A DNA stretch of 45,067 nucleotides from Gemmatimonadota bacterium (GCA_029863245.1 JAOTVV010000025.1:1-45067); one strand, 5' to 3'. Positions 1 to 9,700 are shown, counted from the stretch's first letter. The notes: a model not told the origin generated them from the letters alone. Numbers and translations are program-made.

Positions 1-422
1 GCGAGGAGCGGGAGCGCCGCCTCGCGCGCTACTACGACCCGTGGCGCCTCGCAGTGGAAGAAGCGATTGCGGACCGGATAGCCCACCAGGGCCGGTGCCT
101 GCACATCAGCGTGCACTCCTTCACGCCACGCCTCGCGGGCCAGCGGCGCCGGCCGAACGTTGGGCTGCTGTACGATCCAGCCCGGGCCACCGAACACCGT
201 GTAGCCCGCGCGATCCGCCACGATTGCGCGGCATACGGCGTGTCGGTGCGCATGAACTATCCCTACCGGGGCACCGCCGATGGCTTCACGACGCATTGCC
301 GCAAGCGCTTTCCCGCCCGGCGGTATGTCGGTCTCGAGATCGAGCTGAACCAGCGAATCGTGCGGAGCCGTCGGACGGTCACTGCCGTGCTCGACGCCGT
401 CGTGGGCGTCCTGAACGTGTGA
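1..422 (+). CDS. N-formylglutamate amidohydrolase family protein (3' part)
   Basis: The reading frame is open to the left edge, so only the C-terminal ~139 codons are present. The visible part contains HISVHSFTP, a VGLLYDP segment, and YPYRGTADGFTT followed by VGLEIELNQ. These are hallmarks of the FGase family, metal-dependent hydrolases that release formate from N-formylglutamate or act on related N-acyl amino acids. The histidines of HISVHSF are likely metal ligands by family analogy. A GTG lies in frame at 54, but the codons before it (reading EERERRLARYYDPWR) look like real coding sequence, so the true start is outside the window. The gene converges on mtgA with only 22 bases between the stop codons. 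Exact substrate cannot be told; many family members are not histidine-pathway enzymes. Confidence 0.85.
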   Translation, partial: EERERRLARYYDPWRLAVEEAIADRIAHQGRCLHISVHSFTPRLAGQRRRPNVGLLYDPARATEHRVARAIRHDCAAYGVSVRMNYPYRGTADGFTTHCRKRFPARRYVGLEIELNQRIVRSRRTVTAVLDAVVGVLNV

Positions 423-444
423 GCGTAGTAGTGCGCGGTGCAGG

Positions 445-1152
445 TCAGAGGCTATCCGTCACCTCCGGGACAACCGGGGCTCCTCCCACATGCCGCCACA
501 GAAACGTCGCCCGCGCCATGCGGCTCTCGATCTCGTCGACGTACCCCCAGTAGGCGGAACTCTCCACGCCGGGATGCCAGCGGCTCGGCCGAGGAAGGCT
601 CGCCGCCAGCTGCGCGGCCTCGTGCTCGGTGAGTGATGCGGCCGACTTGCCGAAGTACCGCCGTGCAGCCGCCTCGGCCCCGTACACGCCCGGCCCGAAC
701 TCCACCACGTTGAGGTAGATCTCCAGAATCCGGCGCTTGCTGAGGTTCCGCTCGAGCTGCCGGGTGAGAAGCATCTCCTTGAGCTTCCGGATCGGGGTCC
801 GCAAGGGGGAGAGCCAGAGATTCTTGGCGAGCTGCTGCGTGATCGTCGACGCTCCTCTCGGCGCTTCCTTGGTTTCGAGAGCCTCCCGGAGGGCCACCTT
901 GATCTCTGAGGTGGAGAACCCGTCGTGGGAAAAGAACTCCATGTCCTCGGCGGACACCGCGGCGCGCTTGAGGTGGGGAGAGAGCGCCTGGTCGGGGACC
1001 CAGCGCCACTCGACCCGATCCGACTGTCCCGCCGCTCGTCGTTGCGCTCGGTAGCGCTCGATGAACACCGTCGTCTCGGGGTTGGTGCGGGCGAGCACGG
1101 CGACGTCGGGCCACGACACCACGTCGCCGATCACCCAGCCGGTGATCAGCAC
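445..1152 (-). CDS. mtgA: Monofunctional peptidoglycan glycosyltransferase MtgA
   Basis: This is a family GT51 transglycosylase that polymerises lipid II into glycan strands at the inner membrane. Family motifs are clear: VSAEDMEFFSHDGF with the catalytic glutamate, GASTITQQLAKNLWL, RKLKEM, and ILEIYLNVVEFGPGVYGAEAAARRYF. There is no transpeptidase domain, and the ~235-residue length fits MtgA. The chosen GTG start at 1152 leaves only part of a hydrophobic N-terminal segment. The frame stays open upstream (reading WALVVGLVL) to an in-frame stop near 1264, and the only other start candidate is CTG at 1167. The membrane anchor therefore probably begins slightly upstream, next to the stop of the symporter gene at 1184. 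Both genes run on the minus strand and may be co-transcribed. Confidence 0.93.
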   Translation of the reverse strand: MLITGWVIGDVVSWPDVAVLARTNPETTVFIERYRAQRRAAGQSDRVEWRWVPDQALSPHLKRAAVSAEDMEFFSHDGFSTSEIKVALREALETKEAPRGASTITQQLAKNLWLSPLRTPIRKLKEMLLTRQLERNLSKRRILEIYLNVVEFGPGVYGAEAAARRYFGKSAASLTEHEAAQLAASLPRPSRWHPGVESSAYWGYVDEIESRMARATFLWRHVGGAPVVPEVTDSL

Positions 1153-1183
1153 GAGGCCGACGACCAGCGCCCAGCGCGCCGTC

Positions 1184-2497
1184 CTATGCCACCGCGACGG
1201 GGGCCTCCGGCATCGTGACGTCGGTGACCACGGTTTCGGTCCGGGCCACGAACAGGGCGGCCGTCAGGTCACCGGCCACGTTGAGGGTCGTGCGACACAT
1301 GTCCAGAATGCGGTCAACACCCAGGATGATAGCGATGCCTTCGGCCGGAACGCCTACCGTGGCGAGGACTACCATCATTAGAGGCAGGGAGCCGCCGGGG
1401 ACGCCGGCCGTCCCGACCGCCGTGAGCACGGACAGGATCAAGACAACGAGTTGCTGCGCAAGTGTGAGATCGACCCCGAAGACTTGAGCGAGAAACAAGA
1501 CGGTCACGCCTTCGTACAAGGCCGTCCCGTTCATGTTCATGGTCGCGCCAAGTGGCAGCACGAACCCGGCAATGGTGGGAGGAACACCCAATTGGTGCTC
1601 GGCCACGGCGATCGTGGTCGGGAGCGTGGCATTGCTCGAGCTGGTGGAGAACGCCGTGATGAGGCTCGTCCGGCTCCGATACCAGAACTCGATGGGGTTC
1701 ATGCCTCCGAGCACCCGCACGAGGAGTGACAAGTTCACCCCCGCGTGGATCAACAGGCCCACCACCACCACGACCACGTACCATCCCAGCTCGCCCAGGA
1801 GGTGCCATCCGAACCTCGACGTCACGCCGAAGATCAGGGCGAACACTCCGTACGGCGCGAGCTTCATGGCGAAGTCGATGATCATCATGACGATGTCGGC
1901 AAGCGCTCCGACGACGCCGAGCATCGGCTGGGCACGGTCGTTGGAGAGCCGGGTCAGCGCCGCGCCGAACACGAGCGCGAAGAAGATCACCGCCAGCATG
2001 TCCCCTGCGGCGGCAGCCTGCACGGGGTTGCGCGGGATCATGTTGACGAACGTGCTGACGCCGAATCCCACGCCCCCACCAAGCTGCAGGCCCTCCGCCT
2101 GGCCCCGGTAGGTCGCCAGCAGCTCCTGACGCGTCGCCTGGTCGATCCCTCCTCCCGGGTCGACCACGCTGACCAGCACGAGCCCCACCACCGTGGACAG
2201 CGCCGTGGATACGAGGAAGTACGCCAACGTCTTCACGCCGATCCGGCCGAGCCGACCGACGTTGCCGATCCCGGCGACGCCCAGGGTGAGGGAGGCGAAC
2301 ACCAGCGGCACGACCGTCATGAACAGCATCCGGAGGAACACCTGCCCCACCGGGCTGGCGACGTTGGTGTTGACCCAAGCAACCCACGTGGCTTCGCCCG
2401 CGGTCGCATTCACCGCGCTGCCGGCGAGTGCGCCGGCCACGAGGCCCACGACGATCCTAGTGTGGAGCTTCACGCCCGATGCGCCGTCATTCGCCAC
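1184..2497 (-). CDS. Dicarboxylate/amino acid:cation symporter (DAACS family)
   Basis: The 437-residue membrane protein belongs to the glutamate/aspartate/C4-dicarboxylate:cation symporter family (GltP/GltT/DctA type). Diagnostic motifs are the serine-rich re-entrant hairpin STSSSNATLPTT, NMNGTALYEGV (the NMDGT-like ion/substrate site, here NMNGT), GVPGGSLPLM, and GVDRILDMCRTTLNVAGD in the last transmembrane segment. The Arg-Thr pair in that last motif contacts the substrate in family structures. The start is GTG at 2497, which gives a short cytoplasmic N-terminus before the first membrane helix. It lies just downstream of the NSS transporter and its small subunit on the same strand, so the cluster handles solute uptake. 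The substrate (glutamate, aspartate, or a C4-dicarboxylate) cannot be fixed from sequence alone. Confidence 0.93.
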   Translation of the reverse strand: MANDGASGVKLHTRIVVGLVAGALAGSAVNATAGEATWVAWVNTNVASPVGQVFLRMLFMTVVPLVFASLTLGVAGIGNVGRLGRIGVKTLAYFLVSTALSTVVGLVLVSVVDPGGGIDQATRQELLATYRGQAEGLQLGGGVGFGVSTFVNMIPRNPVQAAAAGDMLAVIFFALVFGAALTRLSNDRAQPMLGVVGALADIVMMIIDFAMKLAPYGVFALIFGVTSRFGWHLLGELGWYVVVVVVGLLIHAGVNLSLLVRVLGGMNPIEFWYRSRTSLITAFSTSSSNATLPTTIAVAEHQLGVPPTIAGFVLPLGATMNMNGTALYEGVTVLFLAQVFGVDLTLAQQLVVLILSVLTAVGTAGVPGGSLPLMMVVLATVGVPAEGIAIILGVDRILDMCRTTLNVAGDLTAALFVARTETVVTDVTMPEAPVAVA

Positions 2498-2603
2498 CCT
2501 CGCCGGACGGCGACTTCCGTATCGCCATGAGGAAGAACTTCCCCGTGAAGAACAGCACGATTCCCCACGTCACTCCCAACATGATCCACGCCGAGAGCGT
2601 CAT
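2487..2603 (-). CDS. MetS-type small subunit of NSS transporter
   Basis: A 38-residue protein with one transmembrane helix: MTLSAWIMLGVTWG leads into a hydrophobic segment, and the tail is short and charged (RKSPSGEGGE). Its ATG overlaps the TGA of the upstream NSS transporter by four bases (ATGA at 2600-2603), so the two are translationally coupled. Small single-helix proteins encoded immediately after an NSS transporter gene are known from the MetPS methionine uptake system of Corynebacterium, where the small subunit is needed for transport. The size, hydrophobic pattern, conserved Trp-Gly and position all match. Its 3' end overlaps the GTG start region of the DAACS symporter (2497). Gene finders often miss genes this short. 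Confidence 0.75.
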   Translation of the reverse strand: MTLSAWIMLGVTWGIVLFFTGKFFLMAIRKSPSGEGGE

Positions 2604-4237
2604 CGGTCCTCCTTGGCCCTGCGGCGCCACGCAAGCCAGACCAGGAAGGCACACCCTAGGAACACAAGGAGAAGGAGGAGTCGTGTCATATCCTGCACGA
2701 ACCCGTGGGTGAACCGTCCACTGGCATCGAGCCATTGGTAGCCGCGGTCCCCGACGTGGAGCACCTTCCCAACCACGCTGTCGGCCGCAAACGGCCACCC
2801 GTCCCCAGCGAAGACCGAGCGCACGGCCTCTCCCCACCGCCCCGCCGGCTTAACCAGCGCACCCACGAACACGGTCAGGATGAAGAGCGGCGTCACGTAC
2901 CGGATGACGAAACGGAAGAAGGCGGGGATGTGGATGTCCGCCCCTCGGGTGATCTCCGCCCAGCCGCGATCCATGCCGAAGATCCAGGCAAAGATGATCG
3001 CCTCGCCGAGCGCGAAGAGCACCAGCGCGACGGTCCCGCTCCAGAAATCGAATTCGTCGAACGCCCCGCCGGGATAGAGCCACACGCACACGAACCCCAG
3101 ACCCAGCGTCGCGATACCGAACGCCGCAGCCGAGCGAGTTCGCCGCATGCCGAACTCGTCCTGCAGAAACGCGAGTATGGGCTGGCCCATGGCGAGTGAG
3201 GACGTGATCCCGGCAAAGAACAGCAGGCCGAACCACAACGCACCGGCAACGGGCGCGAACCACCCCCACTGGTTGAACAGCGCCGGAAGGGCAAGGAACC
3301 CGAGGCCGAATCCCGAGCCGCCAGCCGTGGCTGCCTGCACGGCATTGAGCCCGAGATACGCCGTTGCCACCGGAATCAGGATGGATCCGCCGAGGATCAC
3401 CTCGACGAACTCGTTCATCCAACCTGCCGACGACGCATTCAAGGCGATGTCCTGATCGCGCGCGAGGTACGCGGCATAGCAATGGATGGACCCCATCCCC
3501 ACGGAGAGCGTGAAGAAGACCTGCCCCGCCGCGGCCAGCCACGTGCTGGGATCGACCAGGCCGTTCAGCTGGGGCTGCCACACAAAGTTGAGACCCACAA
3601 GTGGGCTCTGGACCACCCCTGGATCCTCGGTCGTCAGCGTGAGTGCTCGCACGGCGAGGATGCCGGCGAACAGCAGGAGCAACGGCATACCGATCTTGGC
3701 CGCGGTTTCGATCCCCTTCGCGAGCCCTCGGGAGAGAATCCACACGTTGAGACCGAGCGTGAGCACGAACCACCCCACTGCCTCACCCGGAAGAGCGGTG
3801 ACGCTTCCAGCATCCATCCCGAGGTAGCGCGGGAAGAACTCCGTCGGAACGACCGATCGAAACGTGCCGACGAGGGAATGCCACACGTAGGCCAGGGTCC
3901 AGCTCTCGATGTAGCAGTAGTACGCGGCCACCGTGAGGTTGGTGAACAGACCGAACACGCCGACGTACTTGAGCCACCGCGCTCGCCCGAGCCGGTCGAA
4001 CATGCCCGGCGCCGAGTGGTGCCCGAACTGTCCTCCATGCCGGCCGATCGCCCACTCCACCCACAGGAGGGGGATGCCCATGAGGACGAAGGAAACGAGG
4101 TATGGAAGGAGGAACGCGCCGCCGCCGTGTTGCGCCGCCTGTGCCGGAAACCGCAGGAAGTTCCCGAGTCCGACGGCATTGCCCGCCATCGCCAGGATGA
4201 GGCCGACCCTGGTACCCCAGCGATCTCGACTGGACAC
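2600..4237 (-). CDS. Sodium-dependent transporter, NSS/SNF family (MetP-like)
   Basis: A 545-residue polytopic membrane protein of the neurotransmitter:sodium symporter family. The N-terminal signature is textbook: RWGTRVGLILAMAGNAVGLGNFLRFP, containing the NAVGLGN sodium/substrate-binding loop, followed by GGGAFLLPYLV. Members import amino acids or related solutes with sodium in a LeuT fold. The GTG start at 4237 places the first helix correctly. The gene is coupled by a four-base overlap to a 38-residue MetS-like subunit, which favours a MetP-type transporter (methionine or alanine in known cases); the substrate here is inferred. The upstream 165-base divergent region contains a possible minus-strand promoter (TTGACT complement at 4311-4316). 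Confidence 0.93.
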   Translation of the reverse strand: MSSRDRWGTRVGLILAMAGNAVGLGNFLRFPAQAAQHGGGAFLLPYLVSFVLMGIPLLWVEWAIGRHGGQFGHHSAPGMFDRLGRARWLKYVGVFGLFTNLTVAAYYCYIESWTLAYVWHSLVGTFRSVVPTEFFPRYLGMDAGSVTALPGEAVGWFVLTLGLNVWILSRGLAKGIETAAKIGMPLLLLFAGILAVRALTLTTEDPGVVQSPLVGLNFVWQPQLNGLVDPSTWLAAAGQVFFTLSVGMGSIHCYAAYLARDQDIALNASSAGWMNEFVEVILGGSILIPVATAYLGLNAVQAATAGGSGFGLGFLALPALFNQWGWFAPVAGALWFGLLFFAGITSSLAMGQPILAFLQDEFGMRRTRSAAAFGIATLGLGFVCVWLYPGGAFDEFDFWSGTVALVLFALGEAIIFAWIFGMDRGWAEITRGADIHIPAFFRFVIRYVTPLFILTVFVGALVKPAGRWGEAVRSVFAGDGWPFAADSVVGKVLHVGDRGYQWLDASGRFTHGFVQDMTRLLLLLVFLGCAFLVWLAWRRRAKEDR

Positions 4238-4345
4238 GACCCAACGTCTTTCCGCCCGTTGGAAGCGGGCCGCATATGCAAGGCCCCAAGTCTATAATCG
4301 GCGAGACGGAAGTCAATGGCCGCATCCACCGACGCCGGCTCGCTC

Positions 4346-4373
4346 TTGGCCGTTACCTGCCGGGGCGTATATT
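4346..4373 (+). promoter_or_regulatory. Candidate sigma-70 promoter for the VOC gene
   Basis: TTGGCC at 4346-4351 and TATATT at 4368-4373 are separated by 16 bases on the plus strand. They sit about 30 bases before the ATG of the VOC gene, whose Shine-Dalgarno (GGAGG) lies in between. The -10 is one base off consensus and the -35 three bases off. Seen directly; activity is inference. Confidence 0.45.
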
Positions 4374-4402
4374 GACGTTTCGTCCCACCCCGGAGGACTG
4401 GC

Positions 4403-4753
4403 ATGAGCGCCCCCGTCGTCCACTTCGAGTTGTGGTCCCAGGACCCCGACAAGCTCGCCGCGTTCTACAAGCAGGTCTTCGACTGGAAGATGAACTTCCT
4501 TGAGCAGATGAACTACCACCTCATCGAAGCAGGCGAAGGCGGTATCGGTGGTGGAATCATGAAGCCGCAGCAGGGACCCTGGCCCGGAAACACGACCTTG
4601 TACATCAGCGTGGACGACATCGAGAAGTACAAGGCACGCGTACTCGAGGCAGGTGGGAAGGTCGTCGTGGAACGACAGGAGGTACCGGACATCGGCACGT
4701 TTGCGCTGTTTGCCGACCCCGACGGACGCGTGCTGGGTATCTGGCAGCAGTAG
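4403..4753 (+). CDS. VOC (glyoxalase/bleomycin resistance-like) family protein
   Basis: A 116-residue single-module vicinal-oxygen-chelate protein. It opens with VHFELWSQDPDKLAAFYKQVFDW and ends with FALFADPDGRVLGIWQQ, the usual start and end of a beta-alpha-beta-beta-beta module pair. The gene has a strong GGAGG Shine-Dalgarno eight bases before the ATG. The family covers lyases, dioxygenases and drug-binding proteins. This small subgroup (SQDPDKLAAFY type) has no assigned general reaction, so no substrate is offered. It is monocistronic on the plus strand and converges on the GPP34 gene, with a hairpin between the two stops. Confidence 0.88.
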   Translation: MSAPVVHFELWSQDPDKLAAFYKQVFDWKMNFLEQMNYHLIEAGEGGIGGGIMKPQQGPWPGNTTLYISVDDIEKYKARVLEAGGKVVVERQEVPDIGTFALFADPDGRVLGIWQQ

Positions 4754-4764
4754 CGCGCGCCGAC

Positions 4765-4779
4765 GGCCCGGATCGGGCC
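4765..4779. terminator. Hairpin between convergent genes
   Basis: GGCCCG and CGGGCC form a perfect 6-bp stem around GAT between the stop codons of the VOC and GPP34 genes. It could act in both directions. There is no T-run, so the terminator role is inferred from position. Confidence 0.4.
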
Positions 4780-4783
4780 TCCG

Positions 4784-5476
4784 CTATCGGCCAGACGTCG
4801 CCACAATCTCGGCTGCCGTGCCGGCCACGGCGATCGCCGTGCGTACCGCATCCGCCAGTTCCTTGGTGGCCTGCCCCTCCATGCTCTGAGCCGTCAGGCG
4901 CTCGAGGCGCTGCTTCCGATCCTTGAGGCGCTTCTTGTCGAACACGTGCGCGAGAACCCCGGTCGCGTGCGTGAGCGCAACCAACACGGCCGTCCGCGTG
5001 TCCACGTCGGCGGAGTAGGAGAAGATGACCTGCTTCAGCCGCTTCACCAGTTCGCGCCTCGGCCTGGCGTCTCTCTCCGGATACACCGTATGCGGAAACA
5101 CGAGGAGCACCTTGGTGTCGATGCGCCGCAGTATACCCTGCTTCACGAGCCCTTCGGCCACACGCGCCTTGAGTCGCCGCAGGCCGGCGAATTTGGTGAT
5201 CCACGTCTTCGGTGGCACGGGCCGCTTCGCGGTCGCGACCATCTCAAGGCACTCGTCCAGCAATGGATCGCCGACGGCGCGGTTCTCCACCACCGTCACC
5301 AGTTGCTTGCCGTTCTGCCCCTCGACTGCAAGGCGTCGATCCAGGAGCAGCTCCGCGAGCAACGCCGCCCCGACGCCGAATTGGTACTGGAGGCCTGTGT
5401 ACGGTGTCCCCTTCTTCCGGTCGAGCGCGACCAGCATCACGTCCTCGTAGAGGAAGAGCGGTCTGCGATCCATCAT
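4784..5476 (-). CDS. GOLPH3/GPP34 (Vps74-like) domain protein
   Basis: The 230-residue protein matches the GPP34 fold family. It opens with PLFLYEDVMLVALDRKKGT, then YQFGVGAALLAELLLDRRL, a DPLLDECLEMV segment, PPKTWITKFAGL, LVKQGILRRI, VFPHTVYPERD and finally an Arg/Lys-rich region DKKRLKDRKQRLERL. In eukaryotes GOLPH3/Vps74 binds phosphatidylinositol-4-phosphate and sorts Golgi glycosyltransferases. Bacterial members, best known from actinobacteria, have no firm role. The start at 5476 is chosen because its ATG overlaps the TGA of the upstream lipoprotein gene by four bases; the frame is open further upstream but inside that gene. No signal peptide or membrane helix is seen, so it is probably a peripheral membrane or cytosolic protein. 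Confidence 0.8.
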   Translation of the reverse strand: MMDRRPLFLYEDVMLVALDRKKGTPYTGLQYQFGVGAALLAELLLDRRLAVEGQNGKQLVTVVENRAVGDPLLDECLEMVATAKRPVPPKTWITKFAGLRRLKARVAEGLVKQGILRRIDTKVLLVFPHTVYPERDARPRRELVKRLKQVIFSYSADVDTRTAVLVALTHATGVLAHVFDKKRLKDRKQRLERLTAQSMEGQATKELADAVRTAIAVAGTAAEIVATSGR

Positions 5477-6546
5477 GGATCCATCCCTTTCCCGAAGCTC
5501 ACTTTGGTGATTCGTCCATCCGGCCCAACCAACCAACCCGCGCTGGGACCGGCAAAACCAAGCCCCCAGTAATCGAGCGTGTCAAGCGGCGACCACCGCG
5601 CGCCGTGATCCACCGAGTAGCTCGCGCCACCAGGACCCACCGCCACCAGTATCGGCGGGTGGGCATCAGGAACGTATGCCACACCGTACACCGCGCCGCG
5701 GAACGTAGGAGCGCCAGCAGAGCGCCACGTGAGGCCCCCGTCGCTGGTGGCGGCCACGCGGGCCGAGTCAGCCAGGGCTTGCCCGATCTCTCCACCCGCA
5801 GCCACACCCTGACGCGCGTCCGCGAATGTCACGGACGTGATCCCGGCCGCCTCACCGGCAACGACCGGTGTCTCGACCGCCGTCCACGTGCTGCCGCGAT
5901 CTCGAGTCTCGAGGATCCGGGCTCGCGAGGCGTTCCCGGTCCCGATCCATCCGTCGCTCGTGCCGCGGGCAATGACGCATGTCCCGCTCGCGGCAAAGCT
6001 CCCTTCACCGCGGAGAGCGGGAGGGATGTGCTCGGGCGGCACCCGTTCCCATCGCTCGCCATCTTCCGTCCGAATGATGATGAATTGCCCGTCGACCGCG
6101 TCGCTGAATGCTACGCCGTGCGAGCCATCCCAGAAGTCCAGGCAGTCGAAGAACGCCCGGGGTTCGTCGCTCATGAATTGGAGTGTCCACGCTGCGCCGC
6201 CGTCCGTGGTTCGGTAGATGCGCGACAGCTCGCCCGGACCGGCGCTCAGCAGGTAGGCCGTGTCGGCACTGACCGCGTGTACGTCCCGAAACTGCAGCGA
6301 GTCGGCGCCAGGCACGACGCCGACCGTCCAGCTGGCACCACCATCGAGGGTACGGGCATAGGTCCCGGCGAGCCCGCTCGCCCAGGCGACTCGGGAGGTC
6401 ACGACACTGACGGCCTGGAGTCGCACCCCGGTGTTCGGGTGCTGGCTCTCCAACACGACCGAGAAGTCGTTCTGGCTTCCGCATGCGGCGATTCCCGCAA
6501 CGATGGCGACGACCGCACCACTCAGCCTCGACCGGATGAGGGACAT
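5473..6546 (-). CDS. Lipoprotein with Ycf48/BNR-like beta-propeller repeats
   Basis: The 357-residue protein starts at the ATG at 6546, which is preceded by AGGGAGG and followed by a lipoprotein signal peptide with lipobox GIAAC near residue 22. The frame is open upstream, but that extension lacks a ribosome binding site. The body carries Asp-box style repeats: TLDGGASW, TTDGGAAW, TEDGERW, TRDRGSTW, TSDGGLTW and VDHGARW, each followed by a beta-strand segment. This pattern builds a propeller as in Ycf48 and sialidase-like BNR proteins. It is probably anchored to a membrane on its extracytoplasmic face. Nothing here points to photosystem assembly; the fold is shared by many secreted proteins. 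It is coupled (ATGA) to the GPP34 gene. Confidence 0.85.
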   Translation of the reverse strand: MSLIRSRLSGAVVAIVAGIAACGSQNDFSVVLESQHPNTGVRLQAVSVVTSRVAWASGLAGTYARTLDGGASWTVGVVPGADSLQFRDVHAVSADTAYLLSAGPGELSRIYRTTDGGAAWTLQFMSDEPRAFFDCLDFWDGSHGVAFSDAVDGQFIIIRTEDGERWERVPPEHIPPALRGEGSFAASGTCVIARGTSDGWIGTGNASRARILETRDRGSTWTAVETPVVAGEAAGITSVTFADARQGVAAGGEIGQALADSARVAATSDGGLTWRSAGAPTFRGAVYGVAYVPDAHPPILVAVGPGGASYSVDHGARWSPLDTLDYWGLGFAGPSAGWLVGPDGRITKVSFGKGMDP

Positions 6547-6748
6547 CCTGCCTCCCTTGTTCGCTCCCGGGTGTTCCATCCTTTTAAGGTACCGCTGGCA
6601 CGCCACGCGGGCGGCGACCTTGCGACCCCCTGACGCCGGACAGTAGTTGTTGAGACCAGAGCATCGAGCTGGCAAATCACGCCGGAATCTGAGGCGCAAC
6701 TTGTTTAGTGACAATGTGTTGAATCTACTTTGATCCGGGGCAGGTATT

Positions 6749-9700
6749 GTGAGCCACAAAGAGGTGACCGCCAGCATGCTGCGCCCACACTATTTCCGCC
6801 TGTTTGGACCGCCTGCGCTCATACATCGTCGGCGCGGCGAGCTTCGGTTTCGCACGAGGAAGCAGCTCGCGTTGCTAGCCTATCTCGTGCTCGAGGGGCG
6901 CGATCGGGCCGTGCCACGCGACCAGTTGGTCGACCTCCTCTGGCCAACAGTTTCGCTGGAGCGGGGGCGACACTCCCTGTCTCAGGGTCTCACGGCCATG
7001 CGGGAGCGGCTGGGGGCGAACGTGGTGACCCGGGGGGGGCGCACGGTCAGCCTTCTGGGTGAGCTGGCCAGCGAGCTGGAGGTCCTCGCCGCCAATGGCG
7101 AGATCCTCCAGCCGATCGATCTCGACCGCCCGCTGCTTGGCCTCGAGGACGCCGGCGGACCCGGGTTCGGGCATTGGGTGGATCGGGCTCGCGTACGCCT
7201 TCAACGCGAGGCGCGCGCCACGCTGGCCGGCGAGCTGTTGGCAGCGCGCGCGCGGGGTGACGTGAACCGGGTGTATGAGCGGGCAGCACAGCTGTACCGA
7301 GTGGATCCGATGAGCGACACGGCCGTGCGCGCCTTGAGCGAGCGCATGCTGCTGGAAGGGGATACGGCGAGCACGGTGCATCTGCTCCGTTCGCACGTGG
7401 GTCGGTTGAAGGAGGCCGGAATCGAGTCGGATGCCGGGTTACGCCGCTTCCTCACGCTCGTCGAGCGTGGGCTGGTTCGGGTCCAGCGTATCGACCGCTC
7501 GGCACCCAAGGCCTCGCAACTGCGTCAGCCCGAGATCTTTCTCGCGCGCGAGGGGGAGATGAGCCGGCTGGAGTCGCTCTGGGGACGCGCGCTGGGAGGG
7601 AAGCTCACCACGTGTCTCATCGCGGGCCCAGTTGGGATCGGGAAGAGTTCGCTTCTGAAGCGGTTCTCGACGTCGATGGCGTCCCGGTCGGCGGCCGTGT
7701 GGGAGGTGGCCTGCCAGGAAATCGGACGCAACATCCCGTTCGCCTTCGTGTCGGAGCTGTTTCATGCGTTGGGTCGGGATCCTGTGGTCGGAGGCACCGA
7801 TCCCCGCTGGCTTGCCGAGGCGAGCCGCGTGACGCCGGGGCTTCAGTCGGCCTATCCGGGGATTCCGGAGCCGCCGCCCGCTCCGGCGGAGGCCATTCGG
7901 CTACGGCTCGCGGAAGCACTGCTCAGGATGATCGAGGTGGTGGCCGACGGTGGACCGATCCTGCTGGCGATCGACGATCTTGCCTATCTCGATCCCGCGA
8001 GTCGGGACATTCTCCACCTCCTGTTTCGTCGACTGGCCGCAATGCCGGCCCTCGTCGTTGCGTCGGCGCGCACGGTTGAGGAGCATCGGATCACCGCCGC
8101 CGAGGATGGATGCGACAAGGGTTTCCGCTGGGACGAGGTGCTCGACCTGAGCCCGCTGCCCACTGGTCCCGCCCGAGCGGTCGTGCAGGGCCTGGCAAGT
8201 GCCACAACTCCGCGGGCGGTGTTCCCTGACGATGTCATCCGGGTCGTGGTCGAACTGGCCCAGGGAAACCCATATCTGATCGAGATGTTGGTGTCGGATT
8301 GGCGGCGCAATCCGGCGGCGTCGTTGGTCGCGGCGCATGCGGACGGGGATGCCGCGTCGGCCACGTGGCGTCCGCCCGATACCATGCGCAAGGCCTTCGA
8401 TCGTCAGTACCGCGGTGTGTCGCCCGATGCCGAGCGCTTGCTCAACCTGCTCGCCGTCGCTGGCCGAACCATGCCGGCGGCGGAAATCGGGACGTTGCTC
8501 GACCTCTCGGCCTCCGCGGCAGATGGGGCAGCACTGGAGTTGCTCGATCGCGGCATTGTCCGGATGGAGGACGGGGGGCTCCGGTTCAAGAATCAACTGC
8601 ACCAGTCGTTTGTCTATTATGCGATGTCGGAGGGTAGGAAGAAGTACCTGCATGACCGCTTCGGATCCCACCTCGCAAGCCTCGACTCTCGGGAATTCCA
8701 GCAGCTTCTCGAAGCCTCATATCACATGCTCAAAGGGGACACAACACAACGCGCGGTTGCGACCGTATTGCGAGGGGCTCCGTTAGCAATGAGGAAAGGA
8801 GCCGCTAGAGAGGCAGAGAAAGCGCTTTGCCAGGTGCTGCTAGCAGCAGGTGAACTGGGACAGCCCACCATTGGGATACTTCTCGCTGAGGCCCTGGCGC
8901 TTCAAGGGAAACATGCAGAGGTCATAACTCAATTGGGCAGGCTTAACGGTAAAGCACTCAATCGGGAAGAGATCGCGACCTTCACGTTGCTTCGCGCGGA
9001 GTCCCTTCACCGTGGGCGGCTTGACGACGATCGGGCTATCGGAGAAGGAGTTGAGAAGGCACTTCGTAACGCCAACGTCTTGGGCTGCCCGAGTCGAGAG
9101 TTGCGTGCGCTCCAGCTCGCCGCGGAATTCAATTCGGAACTTGGTCAGACTCGGCCGATCAAGGCGCTACAGGAGCGAGCCTTCTCAATAGAGCAGCGAA
9201 GTCGCGATTCTCAGGCGCGAACTCTTGCGTTGTTCACTATTGCGTACTGTGAACTGGTGCGCGGTGATACGTTGTCCGCACGTGCCAACTTCGAGAGATG
9301 CCTGACAGAACAGGGACGGGAGATCTGCGACTACGACTTACGGCGCGCTCTGGTTGGAATTGCGATCTGCAGAGTGTGTCTGGGCGAGTTTGCGGATGCT
9401 CTCGGCCTTTTGACAGAGATCACTGCTCTTGCAGAGCGGTGCGGTGATCTCGATGGAGCAGCCAATGCATGGTCCAACAAGGGTGTCATTTATGACGATC
9501 TCGGCAAGTTCGACTCCGCCGCTCAGTGCTTCGAAAGGGCTCTGCATCATGGGTTTCTAGCGGGTAGCTATCGGCGTATAACCGAAATCGCCATAAACGC
9601 CGTCGGATCGGCGATCACGCTTCGGCAGCCCGAAGTCGCAGACGCTCTGATCAGAGAAGCCATGAACCTGGTGCGGCTTGCACAACAATGGCGGCTAGCA

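Noticed and set aside
4293..4298. Perfect TATAAT on the plus strand upstream of the VOC gene
   Set aside because: No usable -35 lies 16-18 bases upstream; the TTGGCC/TATATT pair at 4346-4373 is better placed.
5473..6546. Ycf48-like repeats as a sign of photosystem assembly
   Set aside because: No photosynthesis gene is in the window, and BNR/Asp-box propellers are widespread in secreted proteins.
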